Part shown: in pieces, positions 8,927 through 16,111 of the stretch
Position numbering within the stretch: the first letter of the stretch is position 1
Layout of the letters: every line of letters begins with the position of its first letter
Assembly: GCA_003260025.2 (NCBI GenBank)
Contig: QFZU02000076.1
Coordinates: forward strand, 1 to 64,000
From: Microbispora triticiradicis
Lineage (GTDB): Bacteria; Actinomycetota; Actinomycetes; Streptosporangiales; Streptosporangiaceae
Length of the DNA: 64,000 bases
Reading direction: 5' to 3'
Translations under genes and position numbers: made by a program
The notes under the pieces: model-generated
What the model saw: the letters and a program-made list of their open reading frames with translations, nothing else
The model's database searches: none
Told to the model about the DNA's origin: nothing

Positions 8927-9326
8927 CGTCTCGGTCCTTCTCCTCATGCGTGATGTGCGTGATCGCCAGATCGAACAGCAGTCGCACGTGCGAGTCCGCG
9001 AGGCGGTAGTAGGCCATCCTTCCCGTACGCCGTACCTTCACCACGTTGTGGGCCCGCAGCAGGCGCAGGGCGTGGGACGCCGCGGACATGCTGTGCCCGG
9101 TGGCCGCGGCGAGGTCGCACACGCACATCTCGCCGCCTTCGAGCAGCGCCGCGATCAGCCGCAGCCGTCCGGGGTCGGACAGCAGCCCGAAGATCTGCGC
9201 CAGGTCCTCCATCGTCTCCGGGCCCGGCATGACCCGCCTGACGCTCTCCACCCGGTCCGCGTCGACCACGGGGAGCGCGCAGGAATCGGCGGTCTCGATG
9301 TCCACAACGATTGAACGGTCGTTCAC
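8919..9326 (-). CDS. ArsR/SmtB-family metal-sensing repressor
   Basis: This 135-residue winged-helix repressor carries both known ArsR-family metal sites. Cysteines 68 and 70 (EMCVCDLA) lie in the alpha-3 helix. Asp111, His113, His124 and His127 form a D-x-H-x10-H-x2-H motif in alpha-5, the zinc site of SmtB/CzrA/ZiaR. Together with the coupled CDF gene this suggests a zinc (or Co/Cd) sensor; metal choice is inference. The GTG at 9326 is chosen because a TTGACA/TAAACT promoter places the transcript start at or next to it, making the mRNA leaderless. The in-frame ATG at 9353 lies inside the promoter. Confidence 0.9.
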   Translation of the reverse strand: MNDRSIVVDIETADSCALPVVDADRVESVRRVMPGPETMEDLAQIFGLLSDPGRLRLIAALLEGGEMCVCDLAAATGHSMSAASHALRLLRAHNVVKVRRTGRMAYYRLADSHVRLLFDLAITHITHEEKDRDDG

Positions 9327-9361
9327 ATGAAGAAGTTTAGGTGACCGGACCATGCTGTCAA
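9312..9361 (-). promoter_or_regulatory. Leaderless promoter and operator of the ArsR-CDF operon
   Basis: Read on the minus strand, TTGACA (9361-9356) and TAAACT (9339-9334) are 16 bases apart, and the GTG start lies seven bases after the -10 box. Immediately downstream is the perfect inverted repeat TGAACGACCGTTCA (9325-9312), which matches the TGAAC-type half-sites of SmtB/CzrA operators and lies where a bound repressor would block initiation. Confidence 0.75.
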
Positions 9362-9515
9362 CGACGCACCACCCCGGATGTCCGCTGAAGGGGATGGTGA
9401 TGGACCGATCCGCCCAAGAGGATCTTAATTCCGCAGGTGGTGGCAGCAATTGGGCCTTCACTGTTAGGAAACCTTCTTTTATATTTACGCCACCCCCAGC
9501 AGTGAGGAGCAGCAC

Positions 9516-10280
9516 ATGCGAAGAGCGCTGACCTTCCTCGCGACGGCGTCGGTCGTCATCGGTGCCACCGTGTTCATCGCCTCGCCCGCTCAGGCGCACG
9601 GGTACATCTCGTCGCCGCCGAGCCGGCAGGCGATGTGCGCGCAGGGCCGTGTCCCCAACTGCGGCGACATCGTGTACGAACCCCAGAGCGTGGAAGGACC
9701 GAAAGGGCTGCGCAGCTGCAGCGGCGGCAACGCCCGGTTCGCCCAGCTCGACGACGAGAGCAGGCCGTGGCCCGCGACCAGCGTCGGCAACACCGTCACC
9801 TTCACCTGGTCGCTGACCGCCCGCCACTCGACGAGCACGTGGGAGTACTACATCGGCGGCACGCGGATCGCCGTCTTCGACGACCACGGCGCGCAGCCGC
9901 CGGCCACCGTCAGCCACAGCGTGAACCTCGGCGGCCGCACGGGCCGGCAGAAGGTCCTCGCCGTCTGGAACGTGGCCGACACGACGAACGCCTTCTACGC
10001 CTGCGTCGACCTCCAGATCGGTTCGGGCGGGACGCCCAGCCCGAGCCCGTCTCCGACGCCGCCGCGCACCCCCTCGCCCAGCCCGTCTCCCAGCGCCTCT
10101 CCCACGCGCAGTCCCTCGCCGACCCCGACCGTTCCGGGCGGCACCTGGGCGGCCGGTACGGCGTACAAGGTGGGAGACCGGGTCACCTACGCGGGCGTGA
10201 CCTACCGGTGCATCCAGGCGCACACCGCGCTCACCGGCTGGGAGCCGCCGAACGTCCCGGCGCTCTGGCAGCGGGTCTGA
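9516..10280 (+). CDS. Secreted AA10 lytic polysaccharide mono-oxygenase with CBM5/12
   Basis: Residues 1-27 are a signal peptide cut after AQA, leaving His28 (HGYISSPPSRQ) as the N-terminal copper ligand; the second histidine of the brace is His104 (ARHSTSTWEYY). Cysteines for the usual disulfides are present. A Pro/Ser linker (about 172-205) leads to a C-terminal CBM5/12 (WAAGTAYKVGDRVTYAGVTY). The family cleaves crystalline chitin or cellulose oxidatively; the chitin-type CBM favours chitin. The ribosome site is GAGGAG. Upstream, TTAGGAAACC at 9464-9473 followed by TTATAT may be the promoter/operator region, which is low confidence. No other chitinase gene is adjacent. Confidence 0.94.
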   Translation: MRRALTFLATASVVIGATVFIASPAQAHGYISSPPSRQAMCAQGRVPNCGDIVYEPQSVEGPKGLRSCSGGNARFAQLDDESRPWPATSVGNTVTFTWSLTARHSTSTWEYYIGGTRIAVFDDHGAQPPATVSHSVNLGGRTGRQKVLAVWNVADTTNAFYACVDLQIGSGGTPSPSPSPTPPRTPSPSPSPSASPTRSPSPTPTVPGGTWAAGTAYKVGDRVTYAGVTYRCIQAHTALTGWEPPNVPALWQRV

Positions 10281-10301
10281 CCCTGAGCCCGGCTGCTCTG
10301 A

Positions 10302-10336
10302 CGCGGACCCGTGCTCCCCGTGGGCACGGGCCCGCG
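10302..10336 (+). terminator. Hairpin after the LPMO gene
   Basis: CGCGG-A-CCCGTGC pairs with GCACGGG-C-CCGCG across an eight-to-nine-base loop, starting 22 bases after the stop codon. There is no U-tract, as is usual in actinomycetes. It also separates the LPMO gene from the convergent Ohr-like gene. Confidence 0.55.
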
Positions 10337-10352
10337 TACGGCCGTACGCGAT

Positions 10353-10985
10353 TCAGGCGACGTGGACGTGGACCTCGGCGCCGTGCGCGAAGGCCCGGGA
10401 GTACGGGCACATGCGATGGGTCTCGTCCACCAGCCGCCGGGCGGTCTCGGGTTCGACCCCCGGCAGGCGTACGGTCACGTCCGTACTGATCGTGTAGTCG
10501 TCGGCGGCGCCCCGCTTGCGCAGCGTGACGGAGGCGTCGACGGTGGCGTCGGCGGTCCGGGTGCCCTGCCGTCCGGCGACCAGGGCCAGCGAGTTGTGGA
10601 AGCACGACGCGTACGCCGCCGCGAGCAGTTGCTCGGGGTTGGTCTCCCCACCGGGCCCGCCCAGCTCCGGGGGCGCCTTGATGCGCACGTCGAGCAGGCC
10701 GTCGTCGGAGGCCACCTTCCCCAGGGCGGACGAGGCGCGGGCCGTGTAGAGGCCGTCGTACGATCCGTCGCCCCCGCGCTCGCCCCGCCGCTCCCGCCCC
10801 GGCCCGCCTTCCCGGGCCGGTCCCGGCCGCGCCGCCTCGCCGGTCCGCTCACCTGTCCGGTCCTCCGGCCGGTCGTCCGGATGCATGAGCCCGGTGAGCT
10901 CCGCCTCCACCCCGGGGCCCGAATAGTCGGGCCCCGGCGCCCGGTCGCCCGGCCGGTGAGTGAATCGCCGTATTTCCTCGCTCAT
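10353..10985 (-). CDS. OsmC/Ohr-family peroxidase with a long N-terminal extension
   Basis: Residues about 76-210 match Ohr: NPEQLLAAAYASCFHNSL with Cys128 as the peroxidatic residue and MCPYSRAFAHGAEV with Cys193 as its partner. Ohr reduces organic hydroperoxides with dihydrolipoyl thiols. Two things are odd. The first 75 residues are an extra Arg/Gly/Glu-rich extension, while normal Ohr is about 140 residues. The loop that carries the catalytic arginine in Ohr (GGR) is shortened to SALGK, so activity may differ. The ATG at 10985 has GGGGGAA as ribosome site; a longer reading frame exists but overlaps the divergent gene. No OhrR regulator is adjacent. Confidence 0.82.
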   Translation of the reverse strand: MSEEIRRFTHRPGDRAPGPDYSGPGVEAELTGLMHPDDRPEDRTGERTGEAARPGPAREGGPGRERRGERGGDGSYDGLYTARASSALGKVASDDGLLDVRIKAPPELGGPGGETNPEQLLAAAYASCFHNSLALVAGRQGTRTADATVDASVTLRKRGAADDYTISTDVTVRLPGVEPETARRLVDETHRMCPYSRAFAHGAEVHVHVA

Positions 10986-11112
10986 CGCGTTTCCCCCGTC
11001 ATGGATCGGCGGGTGGCCTACCCCCCTGACCTGCCCGATATCGGAATCCAGGGGCAAAAATTCACCTGTGCTACCGTCCCCGCAGGATCTGGGCGACGAG
11101 GAGTGGATCGGT

Positions 11113-12063
11113 ATGAGCGGTGTTCGGTGGGGCATCCTCGGCACGGCGAACATCGCCGCCTGGGCGTTCCTCCCGGCGTTGCGCGAGGCGGGCGGCGGCA
11201 CGGCCGCCGTCGTGGCGGGTCGCGACCTCGCACGGGCCGAGGCGTTCGCCGGGCAGAACGGTGTCGAGCGTGCCGTGCGCGGGTACGAGGCCGTGATCGA
11301 GGACCCGGACATCGACGCGGTCTACGTCCCGCTCCCGAACGCCCTGCACGCGCAGTGGACGATCGCCGCCCTGGAGGCGGGCAAGGCCGTGCTGTGCGAG
11401 AAGCCGCTGTGCCTGACGGCCGCGGAGGCCGAGAACGTGATCGACGTGGCTCGCCGGTCGGCCCGCCCGCTCTGGGAGGCGTTCGTCTTCCCGTTCCACC
11501 CGCAGACGGCCCGGCTGCGCGACCTCCTCGAACAGGGCGTCATCGGCGACCTGCGGGAGATCTGGTCGTCCTTCCACTTCCGGCTTGAGGGCGCGGAGAA
11601 CATCCGGCTCGACGCGGCCCTCGGCGGCGGCGCCCTCTACGACGTGGGCTGTTACTCCGTACGGTTCGCGCAACTGCTGTTCGGCCGCGAGGCCGTGGCC
11701 GGTCACGCCGCCACCGTCAAGGGCGAGGCAGGGGTGGACATCGAGACCGCCGGAGTGCTCGAATTCGATCCCGGCCGCCTGCTGCTGAGCTGCAGCTTCG
11801 ACCTGCCGTCCACGACGTACGCCCGGCTGGTCGGCACCGGCGGGGAGATCCGCCTGACCAATCCCTTCCACCCGAAGCCGTACGACGTGCTGGAGGTCTG
11901 GCGCGAGGAGCGGCTGGTCGAGCGGCACGAGCCGGGGGAGGGTTCGACGTTCTCCTGGGGCATCCGCCACATCCACGAGGTGCTGCGTGGCGAGGCCGAG
12001 CCCCGGCACACCGCCGTCGACGACTCCCTCGGCACCGCCCGCGCCCTGGACCTACTCCGCTGA
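11113..12063 (+). CDS. Gfo/Idh/MocA-family NAD(P)-dependent oxidoreductase
   Basis: The 316-residue protein has an N-terminal Rossmann fold (WGILGTANIAAWAFLPAL) and the EKPLCLTAAEAE motif, whose lysine is catalytic in the family. A C-terminal alpha/beta substrate domain follows (GGGALYDVGCYSVRFAQLLFG). Members oxidise sugars, inositols or dihydrodiols; the YDVGCY sequence is typical of the dihydrodiol dehydrogenase/glucose-fructose oxidoreductase branch. The start at 11113 is set by GAGGAG ten bases upstream. It is transcribed away from the Ohr-like gene and no pathway partner is adjacent. Confidence 0.9.
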   Translation: MSGVRWGILGTANIAAWAFLPALREAGGGTAAVVAGRDLARAEAFAGQNGVERAVRGYEAVIEDPDIDAVYVPLPNALHAQWTIAALEAGKAVLCEKPLCLTAAEAENVIDVARRSARPLWEAFVFPFHPQTARLRDLLEQGVIGDLREIWSSFHFRLEGAENIRLDAALGGGALYDVGCYSVRFAQLLFGREAVAGHAATVKGEAGVDIETAGVLEFDPGRLLLSCSFDLPSTTYARLVGTGGEIRLTNPFHPKPYDVLEVWREERLVERHEPGEGSTFSWGIRHIHEVLRGEAEPRHTAVDDSLGTARALDLLR

Positions 12064-12116
12064 CCACACCCTGCCCCGGTCTCGAAGCCGCCTTCACCGC
12101 GCCGCCCGGCTGACCG

Positions 12117-12896
12117 TCAGCCGAGCTTCCGTGCGAGGGCGAGCTGGGTGAGGTAACGCTTGACGATGCGCCCGCCGTAACGGCCGTCGATGAGAGCCGC
12201 GATGCAGCCGAGCAGTCCCGTGCGGGCCTCGTCGGGCAGGGCGCGGTGGCCGGAGTAGGTATTGAGCAGGTCGAGATACTCCCGCGTCGTGTAGGCGTGG
12301 TCCCACTCGTAGCGATGGAACCGCACCGGCCCGAAGCGGCCGGAGTCGTCGATCTCGCCGCTGTCGTACGGGATGTCGTTCGCGGGCGTCAACCGCAGGC
12401 CAGGCGGCGTGGCGGGGTCCCACCGCTCGTAGCAGCGCTGCACCTCGGCGAAGAAAGCCTCGCTGCCACCGGCGACGTGCTCGGTCGAGACGACGGCCAG
12501 CAGGCCGCCCGGCCGCAACGCGTCGGCCGACCTGCTCACGCGTGTGGCCGGGTCGAGCCAGTGGAAGCTGGTGGCGGCGAAGACGACGTCGAACGGCTCC
12601 GGCGGCAGCGGCCACTCCTCGAAGGCCGCGTTGACCACCTCCACGCCGGTGAACCGGGCGAGCTTGCGGCGGGCGAGCGCCGCCATCTCGGCCCCCAGTT
12701 CGACCGCCGTGACCGCGCAGCCGCGCCCGGCGAGGGCGACCGTGGCCTGACCGGTGCCGCAACCGATCTCCAGCACCCGGCTGCCTTCGGGAATGTGCTC
12801 GAACATCGCGGCCGGGTAGCCGGGCCGCGTCCGGTCGTACAGGGCGGCGTCCTCGGTGAAGGTTCGGCGCAGCATCAGCCGGTCGTCGTCGTTCAC
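12117..12896 (-). CDS. Class I SAM-dependent methyltransferase
   Basis: The 259-residue protein has motif I VLEIGCGTGQATVALAGRG near residue 40, and FDVVFAATSFHWLDP and LRPGGLLAVVS as motifs II and III. This is the small-molecule/UbiE-like type common in actinomycetes. The opening FTEDAALYDRTRPGYPAAM is shared with the methyltransferase at 14177-14974, so the two are paralogues. The GTG start at 12896 has only a weak GGGC upstream; an internal ATG at 12875 is possible. The substrate is unknown. Confidence 0.85.
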   Translation of the reverse strand: MNDDDRLMLRRTFTEDAALYDRTRPGYPAAMFEHIPEGSRVLEIGCGTGQATVALAGRGCAVTAVELGAEMAALARRKLARFTGVEVVNAAFEEWPLPPEPFDVVFAATSFHWLDPATRVSRSADALRPGGLLAVVSTEHVAGGSEAFFAEVQRCYERWDPATPPGLRLTPANDIPYDSGEIDDSGRFGPVRFHRYEWDHAYTTREYLDLLNTYSGHRALPDEARTGLLGCIAALIDGRYGGRIVKRYLTQLALARKLG

Positions 12897-13084
12897 GCCC
12901 GGCTACCAGGGCAACGGGTTTCGCGGTTGAAGAGCGCCGGCCTCGTCACACCAGGTCACGTTACCGGCCACGCTCCTGACGATCACGTGGTTATTCCGGG
13001 TGGCACCTTGATCGGCTGCACCGGCCCGGCCGGGGCCCCGAGGCGCTCTGTGCCGACGGCGCGCAGGGCGGGAGGGTTCGCGGC

Positions 13085-13678
13085 TCAGTCGCGTACGACA
13101 CCGGCGATGACGGTGTTCACCATCTTGTGCACGGCGTCGGCCTGGGGCGGACCGCCGTCGCGGTCGGCGAACAGCAGGTGTGAGGCGCCGAGCAGCGTGG
13201 GAGCGAGCGTGTCGACGTCGGCGTCCGCCGCGATCCGGCCCAGATCGCGCTCGGCGGCGAGGTAGGCGGCGAGCATGGCCGCGGCCTCCGTCAGGAGTGG
13301 AAGGCCCTGGCCGGGCCTGGCCTGACGTAACCGGGCGCGCAGGCCGTCCCGGGAGATGATCAGGCCGACTACCGCGACGGCGACCGAACCGAACAGGTCC
13401 GTCAGCACGTCGGTGAGGTTGCCGGCGACGGTGCCGGTCCCGGCGGACTCGCGCAGAGCGGCGGCCTGCCGGTCGATCCTGGCGATGCCGTCGAGCACCA
13501 ACTCGGCGAGGAAGGCGTCGAAGTCGGCGAAGTGCCGGTGCAGGACACCCTTGGCGCAGCCCGCCTCGGTGGTGACCGCCCGGCTGGTCAACCCACTCGG
13601 TCCGTCCCTGAGCAGCACGCGCTCGGCCGCGTCGAACAACTGCGTGCGTACGTCGCGGAGGGCCACTCCCGTCGGCAC
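13085..13678 (-). CDS. TetR-family transcriptional regulator
   Basis: This 197-residue repressor-type protein has an N-terminal helix-turn-helix (RTQLFDAAERVLLRDGPSGLTSRAVTTEAGCAKGVLHRHFADFDAFLAEL) within the first 70 residues and an all-helical ligand domain after it. The GTG at 13678 is chosen because AGGAGG lies eight bases upstream; a longer frame to 13768 adds low-complexity residues. Its target is not evident. The palindromic promoter at 14141-14185 lies about 460 bp away and is a candidate, which is inference. Confidence 0.88.
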   Translation of the reverse strand: MPTGVALRDVRTQLFDAAERVLLRDGPSGLTSRAVTTEAGCAKGVLHRHFADFDAFLAELVLDGIARIDRQAAALRESAGTGTVAGNLTDVLTDLFGSVAVAVVGLIISRDGLRARLRQARPGQGLPLLTEAAAMLAAYLAAERDLGRIAADADVDTLAPTLLGASHLLFADRDGGPPQADAVHKMVNTVIAGVVRD

Positions 13679-13806
13679 CGTTCGTCCCTCCTCTCCGCCA
13701 CGATCGACTTTACCGGTGCCGCCTCCTCGGTCTTCGAAGCTGGAGGACCGAGTGTGCGACTCCACCACCGTGGACGGATACGAAGGTCAGGTCGTCGCCG
13801 GGTCTG

Positions 13807-14034
13807 CTACTCGGTGAACAACTCCTGGGCCGAGGTGACGGTGACGGCCCGGCGTACCCAGGTCCGCAACTGGTCCAGATCCTGACAGCGGCGGATCCGC
13901 TCGCGGACGTCGTCGGGAACCTCCAGACCCCGGGCCTCCAGCACGTTGAGGATCGCGTCGCTCTCGCCTTTGGCGAGCCAGTGGGAGAAGTACTTCTCGC
14001 CGAGGCGCTCGAAGTCCTGAATGGTGGTCACCAT
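13807..14034 (-). pseudogene. C-terminal remnant of an Rpn-family (PD-(D/E)XK) nuclease/transposase
   Basis: Seventy-five residues remain, from MVTTIQDFERLGEKYFSHWL through a helical tail (NVLEARGLEVPDDVRERI, then a tail with CQDLDQLRTWVRRA). This closely resembles the C-terminal tail of Rpn-like recombination-promoting nuclease/putative transposase proteins of actinomycetes. The PD-(D/E)XK nuclease domain of about 200 residues that should precede it is missing. The fragment still has GGAGGAG directly at its start, so a short protein could be made from the divergent promoter at 14141-14185. Confidence 0.55.
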
Positions 14035-14140
14035 CTCCTCCAGACGCTTGGTCGTCACTATGGGTAGCGAGTTGAATGCTTCCCACCCGGGCGGCCGTGA
14101 AGGGCGGGTCGGTTCGAAAACAACGCCGGGGTGAACGCCG

Positions 14141-14185
14141 TTGACGAGTGGGCATGTGCCCACTATAAGTGGGCACATGCCCACT
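14141..14185 (+). promoter_or_regulatory. Strong leaderless promoter embedded in a perfect 18-bp inverted repeat
   Basis: TTGACG (14141-14146) and TATAAG (14164-14169) are 17 bases apart. The arms AGTGGGCATGTGCCCACT (14147-14164) and AGTGGGCACATGCCCACT (14168-14185) are exact inverted repeats separated by ATA. Each arm is also an 8-2-8 palindrome. One arm fills the -35/-10 spacer and the other covers the start site. The ATG at 14177 is seven bases beyond the -10 box, so the transcript is leaderless. The opposite strand has TATAGT at 14168-14163, a possible divergent promoter for the Rpn remnant. Confidence 0.8.
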
Positions 14186-14974
14186 TTTGAAGGTGCCCCC
14201 CACAAGGCCAGGCAGATGGCGGAGTCGTTCGGTGAGGACGCCGAACGGTACGACCGCACCCGGCCCGCCTATCCCGAGGCCATGGTGGAGCGGATCGTCG
14301 CCGCCAGTCCCGGGCCCGAGGTCCTCGACGTCGGCTGCGGCACCGGCCTCGCGGCACGGCAGTTCCGGTCGGCGGGCTGCCGGGTGCTCGGCGTCGAACC
14401 CGACGCGCGGATGGCCGCCTTCGCACGCCGCGGCGGGATCGAGGTCGAGGTCGCGACGTTCGAGGCCTGGCACCCCGCCGGCCGGACGTTCGACGCGGTC
14501 GTCGCCGGGACGGCCTGGCACTGGGTCGATCCGGTCGCCGGCGCGGTCAAGGCCGCCGAGGTGCTGCGTCCCGGTGGCCGGCTGGCGGCGTTCTGGCACG
14601 TGTTCGAGCCGCCGCCCGCCGTGTCGGAGTCCCTCGCCGCGGTCTACCGGAAGGTGTTGCCCGGCTTCCCGCCACAGGACGGCGCGCGTCCGAAGTCGGC
14701 CCTCGACGGATACCGGCCGCTGCTGAACAAGGCCGCCGACGGCATCCGGGAGGTGGGCGCGTTCGGCGAGCCCGAGGAGTGGCGGTTCGACTGGCAGCGG
14801 TTCTACACGCGCGATGAGTGGCTGGACCAGTTGCCCACGTCCGGCCTGCTGACCCGGCTCCCGCCGGACACGCTGTCGGAGATGCTCGCCGAGGTCGGGG
14901 CCGCGATCGACGCGATCGGAGGCGGCTTCACCGTCGCCTACGTCACGGTGGTGGTCACCGCCGCGCGCCTCTGA
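14177..14974 (+). CDS. Class I SAM-dependent methyltransferase under the palindromic promoter
   Basis: The 265-residue enzyme has SAM motif I VLDVGCGTGLAARQFRSAG near residue 50, the acidic VLGVEPDARM strand, VVAGTAWHWVDP and LRPGGRLAAF. The N-terminal AESFGEDAERYDRTRPAYPEAM matches the paralogue at 12117-12896. The start is fixed by the leaderless promoter; the ATG itself lies inside the right arm of the operator, so promoter control and start codon are interlocked. Such a tightly regulated methyltransferase suggests an inducible detoxification or antibiotic-modifying role, which is inference. Substrate unknown. Confidence 0.88.
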   Translation: MPTFEGAPHKARQMAESFGEDAERYDRTRPAYPEAMVERIVAASPGPEVLDVGCGTGLAARQFRSAGCRVLGVEPDARMAAFARRGGIEVEVATFEAWHPAGRTFDAVVAGTAWHWVDPVAGAVKAAEVLRPGGRLAAFWHVFEPPPAVSESLAAVYRKVLPGFPPQDGARPKSALDGYRPLLNKAADGIREVGAFGEPEEWRFDWQRFYTRDEWLDQLPTSGLLTRLPPDTLSEMLAEVGAAIDAIGGGFTVAYVTVVVTAARL

Positions 14975-15111
14975 CCCGTACGGCGAAATGTCCGGAGACG
15001 GAGGTGATGCTCATCGAGACGGCACCCGGCCGCCATCGGGAACTCAACTCGGTGTAATGGCGCGTGGTCAGGTTCGGGTCGTAGGACGCCTCCCGACACC
15101 CGAGGAGAACC

Positions 15112-15927
15112 ATGCGCCGGCGACTCGGCCTTATCGTCGCACTCGTCCTGACCCTTCTCACCCTCGTCGTTCCCGCCGCGGCGGCGTCGCGGCCGCTGGT
15201 GGTCGCTCATCGCGGCGCGTCGGCGTACGCGCCCGAGAACACCGTCGCCGCGTTCCGGCTGGCCCGTGACCAGGGCGCCGACATGTTCGAACTCGACGTG
15301 CAGGAGACCGCGGACCATCACCTGGTGCTGATGCACGACACGACGCTCAGCCGTACGACCGACGTGGAGAAGGTCTTTCCCGGCCGGTCGCCGTGGCGGG
15401 TCGGCGACCTCACGCTGGCCGAGATCCGCGGGCTGGACGCCGGCTCGTGGTTCTCCCGGAAGTACGCGGGAGAGCGGGTGCCGACACTCGGCGAGACGCT
15501 GCGCGAGATGCGCGGCAGCGGGCTCGGGTTGCTGCTGGAGATCAAGGAGCCCCGGCTCTACCCGGGAATCGAGGCCCGGGTGGCCGAGGAGATCGGGCGT
15601 GACACGGGCTGGCGGGGCCGGATCGTGGTGCAGTCGTTCGACTGGGAGTCGATGCGCCGGTTCCACCGCCTCGTGCCCGGGGTGCCGATCGGCCTGCTGG
15701 GCACGCCGCCGGTCGCGGACCTGCCCCGCCTGGCGGCGTTCGCCGACCAGATCAACCCGCCGTACGCCGGTGTCACGGCCGGCTACGTCCGCCGCGTCCA
15801 CAGGCTGGGGATGAAGGTCCTCGCGTGGACGGTGGACGCGCCCGCCGCCGTACGCCGCCTGACCGGCGCGGGTGTGGACGGCATCATCACCAACAGGCCG
15901 GACGTCGTACGGGAGGTGGCCGGTTGA
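15112..15927 (+). CDS. Secreted glycerophosphodiester phosphodiesterase
   Basis: The 271-residue protein has a signal peptide (MRRRLGLIVALVLTLLTLVV, cut after AAA) and the GDPD TIM-barrel motifs: VAHRGASAYAPENT, MFELDVQETADHHLVLMHD with the metal-binding Glu, Asp and His, and LLLEIKEP. A C-terminal VDGIITNRPD closes the barrel. The family hydrolyses glycerophosphodiesters to sn-glycerol 3-phosphate and an alcohol using a divalent metal. Secretion suggests scavenging of phosphate and glycerol from lipid or teichoic-acid debris. The ribosome site is CGAGGAGAACC. The gene precedes the YcaO locus but no link is evident. Confidence 0.93.
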   Translation: MRRRLGLIVALVLTLLTLVVPAAAASRPLVVAHRGASAYAPENTVAAFRLARDQGADMFELDVQETADHHLVLMHDTTLSRTTDVEKVFPGRSPWRVGDLTLAEIRGLDAGSWFSRKYAGERVPTLGETLREMRGSGLGLLLEIKEPRLYPGIEARVAEEIGRDTGWRGRIVVQSFDWESMRRFHRLVPGVPIGLLGTPPVADLPRLAAFADQINPPYAGVTAGYVRRVHRLGMKVLAWTVDAPAAVRRLTGAGVDGIITNRPDVVREVAG

Positions 15928-15988
15928 TGGTGTTGGCCTGACCCGGACGCGGGCAGATGTCCCTCCCGCCTGTTGAAGGGAGCAGCCC

Positions 15989-16111
15989 ATGGGACGCGGC
16001 GTGGACTTCGCCAGAGCCGAGTCGCTGGACGACGTCGAACAGGAGCTCACCGAGGCCGAACGCGAACGGCTGCGCGAGATCACCGAGGAGCGCGACGAGA
16101 ACGCCGGTTAG
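15989..16111 (+). CDS. Forty-residue acidic ORF leading into the YcaO gene
   Basis: The ORF starts at an ATG with GAAGGG eight bases upstream and ends at TAG (16109-16111). The peptide begins MGRGVDFARAESLDDVEQEL and continues highly charged with many Glu and Arg, predicted helical; it has no Cys and few Ser/Thr. GC-rich third positions show it is really coding. It could be a small partner, a leader/precursor peptide for the YcaO enzyme, or the true N-terminus of YcaO, joined by a +1 shift at GGT-TAG-C. I cannot decide between these. As a RiPP precursor it would be unusual because it lacks a Cys/Ser/Thr-rich core. Confidence 0.6.
   Translation: MGRGVDFARAESLDDVEQELTEAERERLREITEERDENAG

Noticed and set aside
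9046..10223. Long minus-strand extension of the ArsR reading frame up to 10223
   Set aside because: The upstream part is antisense to the LPMO gene and has no domain; the promoter and operator at 9312-9361 set the start at 9326.
14147..14185. The 18-bp inverted repeat as a terminator or IS end
   Set aside because: It lies exactly on -35/-10 boxes and the start codon of a gene, has no downstream U-tract, and no transposase or target duplication flanks it.
15957..16106. ATG 15957 as start of the YcaO protein (461 residues)
   Set aside because: It has no ribosome site and the resulting first 50 residues are low-complexity and shadow the better-coded 40-residue ORF in another frame.
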